From: Carex sylvatica
Taxonomy: Eukaryota > Streptophyta > Magnoliopsida > Poales > Cyperaceae
NCBI GenBank assembly: GCA_964058845.1
Contig: CAXKVR010000635.1
Span: 1-22,090, forward strand
Reading direction: 5' to 3'
Length of the DNA: 22,090 bases
Shown: positions 9,344-18,922 of the stretch, in pieces
Layout: each line of letters starts with the position of its first letter
Numbering within the stretch: position 1 is the stretch's first letter
Translations under genes and position numbers: made by a program
Notes under the pieces: generated by a model
The model's input: only the letters and a program-made list of their open reading frames with translations
The model's database searches: none
What the model was told of the DNA's origin: nothing

Positions 9344-10285
9344 GTAAGTTTATTTTTTTTATTAATAAAATTATATAAGTTATTATGTTTTTAAACTTTA
9401 TTAATTTTTAAAATATTTCATTAACTAGATTTTTAATTAATTTGTATTAAATTTTATAGCTGTATTTTTTATTTGGAAGACATAACTTCTTGTTATCGAC
9501 CATATTAACTATTAAATTATTATTCATCTTAATATGTAAATTTTTTATTTTTCAAAATATTCTTCAAATTATTTGAAGAATAAAACGGGAATCCATGTGT
9601 TCAATATGTACTTAAATTCAATGACAAAAATGACCAAAAAAATTTAATGACTATTAAATTATTATTCATCTTAATATGTAAATTTGTTATTTTTCAAAAT
9701 ATTCTTCAAATTATTTGAAGAATAAAACGAGGATCAATGTGTTCAATATGTACTTAAATATATTTCCAAAAATGACAAAAAAAATTTCATGACTTATACT
9801 TAAATTTGTACTCTTTTAAGGGAATAAATTAGTACTTTTTTCAATATGTACTTAAATTTGTACTTTTTTTGAATGACTTGTACCTAAATTTTTTTAAAAC
9901 ATCATAAAAATTACTCCTTCGTACTTAACCATTTATACAAAAATAAATTAGTAAATGATTAGCTATCTATATTTTTTCTTTTAACTATCTATATTTTTTA
10001 GCTATATAGATTTTTTTGAAATTATGTTATTTTTTTTTTAATTATAGATACGAAGCACACAATCACACTTAGACGGAGAGAAAAGAAGGCACCCGGGCAA
10101 AGATAAAGGAAGAGAAAAGAGAAAAAATAAAAAATAAAAGGTTATTTTTTATTAATTTGTAAATTATTTAGTTTTACAAATTATGTTACTGATTATTTAA
10201 TTTGTTATAAATAGTAGTTTATTATTTTTTATCCAGGTGTGGTTTTAAAATTGTAGTTTGTTATTCAGACGAATCAAAACAAAAA
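9344..10285 (+). other. Probable 5' UTR intron of the transposase gene
   Basis: The region is AT-rich, starts with GTAAGT and ends near TTATTCAG shortly before the ATG at 10286. A purine-rich stretch at 10047-10140 (ACACTTAGACGGAGAG..., preceded by ATTATAG and followed by AAAAG|GTTATT) could be an additional small UTR exon. It contains a 142-bp tandem duplication, listed separately. No coding sequence is present. Confidence 0.5.
9508..9793. repeat. 142-bp tandem duplication in the leader intron
   Basis: The block starting ACTATTAAATTATTATTC at 9508 is repeated from 9650, exactly 142 bp later, with about ten differences by eye. Both copies contain an internal palindrome, TATTCTTCAAATTATTTGAAGAATA.. 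(about 9560 and 9702). AATATGTACTTAAATTTGTAC-type words continue to 9890. Confidence 0.8.
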
Positions 10286-13284
10286 ATGACCGTCATCTGT
10301 GTGAGAATTTTTGTTGGAGGAGAAATCCTGTACAATGATGACGGGGTTTTTTACAGCACCCGACCTAAATACTCATTACCTATAACTAGGGAGCATAACT
10401 TTGATTATCTCCAAAATGAGATTTATAAACTGATTGGGTATACCGTTAGTGAAGCAAATATGGAAATCCAAGCCAGGTTTAACATGTCTACTGATGGCCA
10501 ACGTGACTATCAATTGGTACCAATAACAAACCAGTAATCGTTCGAATTGATTTTATGAATTTTGGCGTCTTTTCCACAAAGGGTCCCGATTCTAGAGTTA
10601 TTTGTAGAATTGGAACCGAACCATACCGGTTTTAATTCCCAATCAAATATGAACAGTCAGATACCTGAAAATCGATCTCGACCCAGTACGAGTAGGAACC
10701 CTGAACCCATAACTCGATCCCGATCCAGTACCAGTCAGAATCCTGAACCCACAACTCGATCCCGACCCAGTACCAGTTGGGTTCGTAGACCAGTACCGAT
10801 TTCAGATTTTGTACCACCTGTGGATGCGATTGATGATGACAGTTTGGAGAGCGGGGATGAGATGCTCTCAGATGAGTCATCAGGTTCCGACAATGACGTT
10901 AGAGCAATCAGACGGTCACAATCACGTAACCCGATAACTGGTCGGGACGATATAAGACATCCAGTTGATAGTTTCAATGACATATCCGATTTTCGGCCTG
11001 CAGATATCAATTTTTTCAGCAGCTCAACCAGAACATTCGACAATCCATTAGCCAAAGGCCAAGTGTTTGAGTCGAAATCGGCTTTAAGGGTAGCAATAAA
11101 TGAGTTTCATATTCGAAATAATTATGAATGTTTGGTTTCTAAAAGCGAAACTAAACGTTTAACTATAAAGTGCAAAGATAATTTTTGCAAATTCAAGTTA
11201 TCCGCGAAGCTTAACGGCCTTTCAGGATCTTGGATTATTACCAAACAAGCAATGCCTCATGTATGCAAAGCACCTGCAACACGTGTTGATCATCGTCAGC
11301 TTACTGCAGAGATGATTGCCCTATCAATTGATGATGCAATTAGAAAGGATGTGTGCGCGCCTATAAATCATATCCACGATTTGGTGAAAAAAGAGTACAA
11401 AAATGTAACACCTAAGTACAACAAATTATGGCGAGGTCGTGAGCTTGCTATTGCAAATCTGTTTGGTAGTTGGGAGAACTCGTACAACTTGCTTATTCCA
11501 CTTTTGGAAGCCATACGAAGAAATAATCCAGGAACCAAATATTGTGTGACCTCGATTCCTATTGACGGAGAAACTGAGAGGTATTTCAATCAAGCCGCAT
11601 AGGCATATGGGCCTTGTATTGCAGCGCTGCCGTTCCTCAGACCAGTGATTAGCATCGATGCTTGTTTCATGTCGGGACGGTACCAAGGTAGATTGCTAAT
11701 GGCATGTATGTACGATGCGGAGAACCAATTACTTCCATTGGCTTTTGCAATTGTGGAGAAAGAAAGCGCAGAAAACTGGGGTTTTTTTATGAGATGGTTG
11801 CAATTGGAAGTAATTGGAGATAATCATTTTTTCTGTGTCATCTCGGATAGACATTTGGGAATTAAATCCGTCTTTCAGAGTTCACTTCTCGGATGGGATG
11901 AGTCTACCGACCAATGTGTCCATCGGTATTGTTCTCAACATGTTGCCGAGGACCTTTTCAAGCACGTGGGGCGAAACAGAGATGTCAGTGATAGGTTCAA
12001 AATTGGAGTAAACAAATGAAAACCTAGGAGATTGACAGAGATGTTTGAAGACTTCGAAGTTGGTTGTCCAGAGGCTATCGATTATCTTAACAAGGTGGGT
12101 AAGAGGGATCATAACGATGAAGATGAGCTACCATGTCCGGATAAACTGTATCAAGCAATGGACGGAGGTCACCGATGGGGAATAATGACAACAAATGGGT
12201 CGGAGTCACTGAATGCCGTTTTCAAAATTAGTCGGCGCTTGCCGGTTGCAGCAATCGTGGAGGACACATTTTATAAGTTGAATAGATGGTTTTATGAACG
12301 GCGGAACAAAGCTTTAATGAGACTTCAACGAGGTGAGTTGTGGTCCGAAAGGGTAAGTGAGTTATTGCAAAAGCGTATCAATAAATCTCTGAACATGACT
12401 GTGGTTCCTTACGGTAGATACATTGGGGTTTTTGAGGTCATGGTTAGGGGTGAAAAAATTCCTGCAAGGCGTAATCAGCCAAGACTTGAGTATACCCGTA
12501 GAGATTTCGGGTATAGAGTTGTTGTCAGGGATAACAATAAGGCTGAGTGTGAATGTCAGAAGCCCCAACTGACCAGTATACCATGTTCACATTTCATGGC
12601 AGTGGTCCGAGAAATGAAATATGATGAAAATTTATGCGTCAGCCACTTGTACAGTTCGTCAATACTGGAACAAACATGGAGTGCATGTTTCGAACCTAAA
12701 GGCAACCAAAATGAATGGTCTGACTACAACGGCCCCAAAATTAAACCTGAGAGCAGATTGATCAAAAAAGAAAGGAGACGGCACAACCGCATACCGATGG
12801 AAATGGACAGGATGCAGGGTCGAAGACTCGGACATCAGGCTCATCGGGAGACAATTGATCGGAATGCAGCAGGTACAATTGATTAACTAATTAGAAATAT
12901 CTGTCCAAGATAAATTCAAAATTTAATACATGTTGTACTTGTAATGTAGAGGACGCAGCAAGACAGGCAGAGGCCGGACCATCGTCGTCGAGAAGGTCAG
13001 GAAGGGGATCTTATAGCAGATCTCAAACAGGGCCATCTGAAGCACGAAGGATGAGCACATCTGACGCCGGAAGGAGGAGCATATTTGAAACAGGAAGGAG
13101 CACCACATCTGAAGCAGGAAGGAGAAGCACATCTTCAACAAGGTCATCTAGTACAGCTAACCAGTCGCAAACAGGGCCATTTGGTACAGCTAACCAGCAG
13201 GAAGGATCAGAGCAACCAGCAAGAAGAAGTGCATCTGGTCCGTCCATCTTTGGATTTCGTCTTAATCTGCGTCGTAGAGGATAA
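10286..13284 (+). pseudogene. MuDR-type MULE transposase, interrupted by four in-frame stops
   Basis: One frame runs 10286-12872 with no shift, then a GT-AG intron (12873-12949) leads to a last exon 12950-13284, together 974 codons. Stops interrupt it at 10535 (TAA), 10556 (TGA), 11600 (TAG) and 12017 (TGA); homology continues in the same frame across each. In order: an N-terminal MULE domain (GG...GVFY, residues 1-120), a low-complexity RSRPSTS repeat linker, the MuDR DNA-binding domain (about 261-330), the MULE catalytic domain with SIDACF (D458), ISDRHLG (D521), CVHRYCSQH and NGSESLN (E640 candidate), and a SWIM zinc finger CECX8-type C755, C757, C767, H769. The last exon encodes a Ser/Thr/Arg-rich repeat tail. 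The family cuts and pastes the element at its TIRs. This copy cannot make a full protein without readthrough. The segment from 10562 lacks an ATG there. Confidence 0.92.
12873..12949 (+). other. 3' intron of the transposase gene
   Basis: CAG|GTACAATTG at the left and TTGTAATGTAG at the right delimit 77 nt. Splicing joins ...RNAA to EDAARQAE and continues a frame ending FRLNLRRRG at 13284. Without splicing the frame stops at 12886, after GTID, leaving the basic tail out; retention would therefore give a second C-terminus. Confidence 0.7.
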
Positions 13285-13685
13285 ACTTGCGAATTATTTT
13301 ATGTTTTAACTGTTTTGTAACATAAATAGTGTTATGTTGTTTTATTTTATGTAATAGAGGTACCGAGGTACTGAGGATGCCAAATGTCCGTGTACTTATA
13401 CTGGTAAGAAGTCGATTGGTAAGAAATAGCAACTGTATTTTTTTTATTATTTTATATTATATAAGATGTTTCTTCTTATTGTGTATGATGAAGGAGGAGC
13501 AACTGTATTTTTATTATTTGTAGATCTAGTCGTCACTTTTTTTTCCTACACTATTTTTTTGTTTGTTATGCAAAACATAAAATATAAAACATAAAAACTA
13601 AGACATAATAAAACATGAAATATAATAAAACATAAAACATAATAAAATAATGCAAAATAAAATATGAAATAAATAAAAGATATGA
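13285..13685. other. Convergent intergenic region between the two MULE genes
   Basis: The two genes read toward each other and their stops are only 401 bp apart. The right part, 13565-13680, is a degenerate repeat of ACATAATAAAACATAAAA-type words that supplies AATAAA-like signals on the top strand, and AT-rich sequence for termination in both directions. A short more complex stretch at 13357-13420 after TGTAATAG could be a 3' UTR exon of the transposase gene. No coding sequence is supported. Confidence 0.55.
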
Positions 13686-16600
13686 TCAACGGTCGGGAAT
13701 ATGACCGGGATAATCAGAATGCGAGAAGCGCTGTCTCCAATGGCGCTGCCTGTGACCCCTGCCTAGCGGTTCTTCTTCTTGGCTACCCTCAGGTGGACGT
13801 AGAGTCTCATCAAGTGAATGAGATGTGGATGCCCCTGTGTCACCACCAGGTGGACGAGATGTCGATGCCCCTGCATTTTATGTTGCATTACTTTTTTACT
13901 ATGACACCATAAGTTAGAAAAAAAAAGTGAAGCGGACCTGCGTCACCAGTATCGACAGATGGACCTCCTAGAAGCCAGCTAGTCATCTGAACCTCACGCT
14001 CACGCTGCAAAGTATCCATAGATAGTCGTTGTGCATACTCTATATCCTCTTGATGCTGCGTTTCTAAAAAATCATCAAAGGTGCGTGTGCCAAATCCCTG
14101 CTCCTGATATTCTGCCCAAGACGGATTGTGTCCACCTTGATCCTGATTGACATGCAACCGCATACACATTTTTAATTCCTAAAAAAATATATGTAATTCA
14201 TACAAAATACTTCTTCTGAACGAAGTACATACCTGTCCGAGATCAAGGCCGTAGCTCGGTCCATGCGGCTGAAAAAGGCGTTCCGGATGCCAAGCTTGCG
14301 TCCCCTGATCCTGACATACCTATAATTGAAGGTTAGTTTCATAAGTTGTGGTTTACAAATAAATTTGTTTAAGCCATACTACAAAATTACCTGTCCGGGG
14401 TCTGCGGCTGGATCGGATGGATTTATCGGTGCAAATGCTTCCTGGTGGATGTATTTCCTCCATTCGGTGCCGTCGTATAACCAATCCTTAAAAGGATCTG
14501 GGCCTTCGAATCTAGGCGGATCAGGATATGGATACACCCCAATAGGAGTAGGCTCATCTGATGGAACTGCTTCCCAGTTTTGCGGAACCTCCGCTTCATC
14601 CATCAATTGTCGCGCACGTGGACCATAGCCTGTATCACAGCAGAGACGCCAGCCTGTCCTCATCAGTTTTTTTCCAACCTTACGCCACCCCTTGGTGAAT
14701 AACATCTTGACACCGTGTGCCAACTCTCCAATCCCAGTCAACGCCTGTACACAAACAGTTTCAATTTTAGCAATTATGAGTTATAAATAACTGAACCAAC
14801 GAGAATAACAAGTAAAAATATTTACAGTTCGAGTGATAAGTGGTCAATGGGGAATGTGTCCAGTCGGCCCATGCTCTACTCTGGGAAGCTGCATCGTATG
14901 ATCTATTCCTTCCACGTGCTGGTCAAACAGATAAACAGAGGCCATACATCTCTTCTGGTACCACTTGCGATAACGTGGAAGGTCATTTTGGTCAAACGAG
15001 CGACATTCTCTAATTACTTGCGCCTCATATGCAGTAGCCAACTGAACATATGTCACGTGTTTTGTGGCCCAGGACTCGTTCTTCTTTGAGCCCAACATTA
15101 ACCTGTTCACAATTTTATCACAACTTAATACCAAAATTAACTAACATAAATAAGAAAAGTAACAATGAGTAAACCTTACTTGTGCAACTCAACGTGCGTG
15201 TGCCTATTCAGTGGATCTGGCACCGGAATCTCTTGAAACAATCCGAATTGCCGCATGCAGCGATCGGGATAAGTATGCTCAACGATCCAATAAAATATCA
15301 ATGGACCACGATACAAGTAGTAGGGCTGATAAATTTAGTAAAAATGTGAGTTATAAATTATAAGTACAGTGACATCTAAGTAAATTATAACTTAATTGAA
15401 ACATACCTTTCCCGCCTGAGTCACTGTCGGAAGCTGGTTGTAGACCCTTCCGTAGGGCTCCCAATTTACACGATCCTCCGTCAAACTCTGAAACTGGCCC
15501 CGCGGGATACGTGCACCCTGGGTCTTGAAGTGGGAGGATGCGTTGTACTTGTGCGGACCACACCATTTGTACGCAAAAGATGCGCATGTGTCAAGTGTTG
15601 GAGCGCCCCAGACAGGTTCCCAATTTTTAGTTTGAGACTCATGCCGGTGAACTGGAAAACGAGTCCACGACCAGTGCTGTAGAAGCATCACCGGACCATG
15701 CATAGATCCTCTCCCGGGGTCGGTAGCGACACATAGATGCCGATACAGATACGCAAGCACTGCTCCACCCCAATTATACTGTACCGGCTGGTCCAAATCC
15801 ACAATTAGATCGAGATACCACAGCGGTATCCCGTCCCCCCCACTGTCCACGAACAAACTTGACGACATCAGGTCCAAGATATATGCACGGACATACCTAG
15901 CAAAATTCAATACAATGTGAGTACATTATTGATAGGCTAAAATACAAATAAATTGATAGTCGTTGTATATATATATATAATATTTACCACTTCAGTATTT
16001 GATCATCGCGATCTGCCGGTAGCGTCTTGAATCGTTCACGAAATTTAGATTTCAGAAAAGTCAACTCCATTGTTTTCTCATTTCCCTCATGCCCCCATCT
16101 TTTCATAAGATCACTCTGCTCATGCTCTTTTATCCCTAACAATTCGAAGAGCCAACCTTTTGCAATCCTCCCGTCTGTACTCCCCGTCACTGGGACCCCC
16201 GTAATAGGTAAACCCCACAAACAGCTCACGTCTTCTAACGTAACTGTAATTTATCAAATAAACAAATATAAATTTCTTCATTTCAATTGTCACTAAATTA
16301 TCACAAAGCAGATATCTATTTGAAGTACAAAACTTGTAGTTAATACCTGTCATCTCTCCAAATGGAAGATGAAAGGTGTGCGTCTCAGGACGCCATCGCT
16401 CCACAAGTCCGTGTATTAGCGCCGCATCTATTTTTTTTTGAGGCATTACTGCGATCTGGTATAAACCTAATCGAATCAAAAATGGCGCGTATGCAACGTG
16501 GTATGCAGTCTGACAACAGTAGTGCTTCACGTTTATAACCTCCATTTTCTATATTACAAAAAATAAAAATTACAAAAATTCAAACAAGATGATATTTCAT

Positions 16601-16730
16601 AAAAAAATAAAGAGTAAATGCTTACCTCATCAGAAGCGAGACACACCCTGTGATAGTTGTGCGGTATCCACAACATATCACTAAAATTATCCCGCGCCAT
16701 ATTTACTTCCTCACTGATTTCGTCTGCCAT
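13686..16730 (-). CDS. Plant mobile domain (PMD) protein gene, MAIN/MAIL1/PP7-long-form-like, ten exons, one premature stop
   Basis: Exons on the minus strand are 16730-16626, 16548-16347, 16243-15988, 15896-15407, 15325-15180, 15102-14826, 14744-14391, 14319-14233, 14178-13938 and 13870-13686. All introns are GT-AG and all phases agree, giving 781 codons. The PMD (PF10536-type) is exons 2-5: ERWRPETHTFHLPFGEMT joined to VTLEDVSCLWGLPITGVPVTG, then KWYVRAYILDLMSS and the NWGGAVLAYLYRHLC segment. The C-terminus is basic (RGHRQRHWRQRF). One TGA at 14846-14844 (codon 486) interrupts exon 6; a weak in-phase alternative donor at 14879 would skip it. Host PMD proteins MAIN and MAIL1 act with PP7L in silencing and genome stability, and the domain is also known from MULE and gypsy elements. 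The role in this element is unknown. Exon 1 starts MADEISEEVNMARDNFSDML. Confidence 0.82.
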
Positions 16731-16731
16731 G

Positions 16732-17719
16732 CTACAAAATTAATTCAAAGTTAATTCATTATTTTAAAAAAAAATTAACTAATGTAAACTGTTTTACATT
16801 TTTGTAATTATATCTAAATCAATTTAAATTATCTAAATTATTGTAAACCTATTCGGAACTAATTTGTAATTTTCTAAACTATTTAATACTATTTTAACAT
16901 TTTCTAAATTTTTCTATACCGTGTTGGAACTTCACTAAATTATTCTAGACTATTTTGAAACTTTCTAAATTATTCGGCCACTATTTTAAAATTTTCTAAA
17001 ATATTCTACACTGTTTTGGAACTTTCTAAATTATTTTTCACCATTTTAATATTTTACAAATTACTCTAAATCATTTTAAATTTTTTATAAATTATTGTAA
17101 ACTAATTTGGAACTTTCTAAATTATTCGGGCACCACTTTACATATTTTTAAATTATTTTATACCATTTTGGAACTTCCTAAATTATTCTACATTATTTTG
17201 AAATTATTTTGGAACATTTCTAAATTATTCTACATTATTTTGCAACTTTCTAAATTATTCGGACTACCATTTTAAACTTTTCTAAATATTCTAAATCGTT
17301 TTCAATTTTTTTAACTAATATTCTAAACAAATAATATAAATTATTCTAAATTGTTGAACAAATAATCTAAACAATACTATAAATTCGAAACAATCTAGAC
17401 AGTATTTCAAATAATTCTAAATTATCTAAACAATATGCCAAATAATCCTAAACAATCTAAACAATATTCCAAATAATTCAAAACAATCTAAACAATATTT
17501 CAAATAATTCTAAATAATCTAAACAATATGCAAAATAATCCTAAACAATATTCCAAATAATTCAAAACAATCTAAACAATATTTCAAATAATTAAATACA
17601 ATCTAAACAATATTTCAAATAATTCTAAACAATCAAAACAATATTTCAAATAATTCTAAACAATTCTAATCAATATTATAAACTATTTTAATATTCTCTA
17701 AATAAAAAAATAAAAAAAC
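16732..17719 (-). other. Probable 5' UTR intron of the PMD gene, filled with about 34-36-bp tandem repeats
   Basis: On the minus strand AATCAG|GTTTTT at 17720/17719 is a usable donor and TTTTGTAG ending at 16732 is an acceptor one base before the start codon. The interval is AT-rich and almost wholly made of degenerate repeats. From about 16840 to 17300 the unit resembles TTTTGGAACTTTCTAAATTA with TTC; from about 17330 to 17690 it resembles AATATTTCAAATAATTCTAA with ACAATCTAAAC. It mirrors the leader intron of the transposase gene. No coding sequence is seen. Confidence 0.5.
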
Positions 17720-17940
17720 CTGATTTTCTCTTCTTCTTTTCTTCCCGCAGCACACCTCTCTTCTCTTTTTTTTTTTGTGAGATTTGAGTCCCTCTGCCTC
17801 TAACCCGGCCTCAAATAACCAAAGAATCCCCCCCTCACGCGTCCACAGTGGCCTGCCCACGGGTCATGCCACGGATCAATGCCCCGCCCCGCCCCCCCAC
17901 GGGTCATGCCACGTGTCACGCCCCGCCCCGCCCAAAAATA
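17720..17940 (-). promoter_or_regulatory. GC-rich PMD-gene promoter / leader region with duplicated motif
   Basis: Between the right TIR and the putative leader intron lies a sharp GC-rich island. The unit CCCACGGGTCATGCCACG followed by 9-10 bp and GCCCCGCCCCGCCC occurs twice, near 17837-17878 and 17897-17932. The second copy contains the G-box CACGTG. On the minus strand these are runs of GGGCGGGGCGGGGC. A CT-rich (minus: GA-rich) stretch at 17725-17780 would be the 5' UTR. The promoter assignment is inferred from position. Confidence 0.5.
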
Positions 17941-17950
17941 AAAAAATCTT

Positions 17951-18216
17951 TCCGGTTATCGGTTAACCGGGTAATTGGTTTGGGTCCGGTAAACAGTTAA
18001 CCAGTTTTAGGTCCGGTAAATGGTTAACCGGTATTTTGTGCGGGTCCGGTTAATGGTTGACCGGGTTGTTTGGTGCGGGTCCGGCGAATGGAAACCCGGA
18101 AAGAAATCAATTTTCCGGTGCACCGTTAACCGAACTGGGTACATTCCGAATTTTTATAAAAAATAGGGTAGATTGCGTAATTTATTAATTTCTTTGGACA
18201 TTTATAAAAATTTCGG
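17951..18216. repeat. Right terminal inverted repeat of the MULE
   Basis: It reads TCCGGTTATCGGTTAACCGG inward to AAATTTCGG at 18216 and is the reverse complement of 8877-9142. It ends exactly where nine A residues (18217-18225) begin. It holds the same GGTTAACC module series as the left TIR but without the extra inner copies. Confidence 0.9.
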
Positions 18217-18340
18217 AAAAAAAAATCAATAAAGTTCAAACTTCTTTCTATGTTGGAATTTAGCTGGTGATTACCTCTAAAATTTCCACGATATACGTTA
18301 ATTCTAAAATATGAGTATTAAATTTTTTTTTGCTATTAAA

Positions 18341-18440
18341 CAAAAATGTAGGGTATAATTGGAGCACAAAAACAATGAAGTATTTTATTCAGGTAAAAAT
18401 GTCTCATTGGTATTATGCTCCAATCATACCTTACATTCTT
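18341..18440. repeat. Imperfect inverted repeat TGTAGGGTATAATTGGAGCA / TGCTCCAATCATACCTTACA
   Basis: The arms of about 40 bp at 18343-18382 and 18400-18440 are reverse complements with about ten mismatches. The best part is GGTATAATTGGAGCA against TGCTCCAATCATACC. The right arm overlaps the left edge of the larger foldback structure that follows. Confidence 0.6.
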
Positions 18441-18775
18441 ATATCTAAATTCAAAATACAAACAGTCAATCCGAACCTTTCAACATGATCATGTTAAAAA
18501 GTGCTTGAAAACCAAAATTTATAATTTTTATATTTTTTTTACTTTTTTTTTTAGAAAGTTACAAAATCACTGTTTGTGGATGGTTCAAAATCTTCTGAAA
18601 AATAGTGATTTTGTAACTATCTAAAACAACAGTAAAAAAATTTCAAAAAAATATAAAAGCTGGTCTCCAAAAATATTTTAATATGAAGATCATATTAAAC
18701 TATTCAAATTGATTGTTTAGGCCTTGAAAATGGAGATAACAATGTAAAGTGTTATTGGATTACAAAATCAAAAAA
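18410..18775. repeat. Foldback (MITE-like) palindrome centred near 18587
   Basis: The innermost arms AGTTACAAAATCACTGTT (about 18557-18574) and AATAGTGATTTTGTAACT (about 18600-18618) are nearly perfect. Outward, left-arm words AAACAGTCAATCCGAA, CATGATCATGTTAAA and TTTATATTTTTTTTA are answered in reverse complement on the right near 18700-18720, 18685-18695 and 18630-18660. Together they give arms of roughly 170 bp. It has no coding capacity. A short non-autonomous DNA element or its relic is the simplest explanation. Confidence 0.6.
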
Positions 18776-18843
18776 GCATTTTAACCCTACTCATTAAATA
18801 AATAAAGCTTCCAAAAATTGATTACAAACTTTAAAAGTAAAAT

Positions 18844-18922
18844 GCAATTAATGATTATTTGCCCTTTCTTCAATATTAAGACATAATAACACATCAAATT
18901 CTAGCAAATAATCATTAATTGC
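18844..18922. repeat. Perfect 19-bp inverted repeat
   Basis: GCAATTAATGATTATTTGC at 18844-18862 and its exact reverse complement at 18904-18922 are separated by 41 bp. The pairing stops abruptly on both sides. It could be the ends of a tiny 79-bp element or a hairpin. Confidence 0.75.

Larger units (their letters stand above)
8877..18216 (+). mobile_element. Complete Mutator-like element (MULE) carrying transposase and PMD genes
   Basis: The borders are set by 266-bp terminal inverted repeats at 8877-9142 and 17951-18216 that match with fewer than about ten mismatches by eye. Immediately outside are nine or ten A residues on the left (8867-8876) and exactly nine on the right (18217-18225), consistent with the 9-bp target duplication of the Mutator superfamily, though a poly(A) duplication is weak evidence alone. 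Inside are a MuDR-type transposase on + and a plant-mobile-domain gene on -, arranged convergently like mudrA and mudrB of maize MuDR. The total length is 9340 bp. High TIR identity implies a fairly recent insertion. Superfamily assignment is certain from the transposase; the duplication call is tentative. Confidence 0.92.

Noticed and set aside
10562..11602. Treating this interval as an independent gene
   Set aside because: The first codon is TTG, not ATG, and the frame is the direct continuation of 10286-10534 across two stops; it is part of the broken transposase.
13888..14169. 93-residue minus-strand frame as a stand-alone small gene
   Set aside because: It is exon 9 of the PMD gene plus read-through into the following intron; the splice donor at 13937 ends it.
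15961..15982. (TA)n tract as a TATA box
   Set aside because: It lies inside an intron of the PMD gene (between exons 3 and 4) and is a simple microsatellite.
17330..17690. Regularly spaced repeats as a CRISPR array
   Set aside because: The units are degenerate, AT-only and contiguous with no unique spacers, in a plant nuclear context with no cas genes.
17666..17966. Short frames on both strands in the GC-rich island
   Set aside because: They are created by proline/arginine-biased GC repeats and have no family resemblance.
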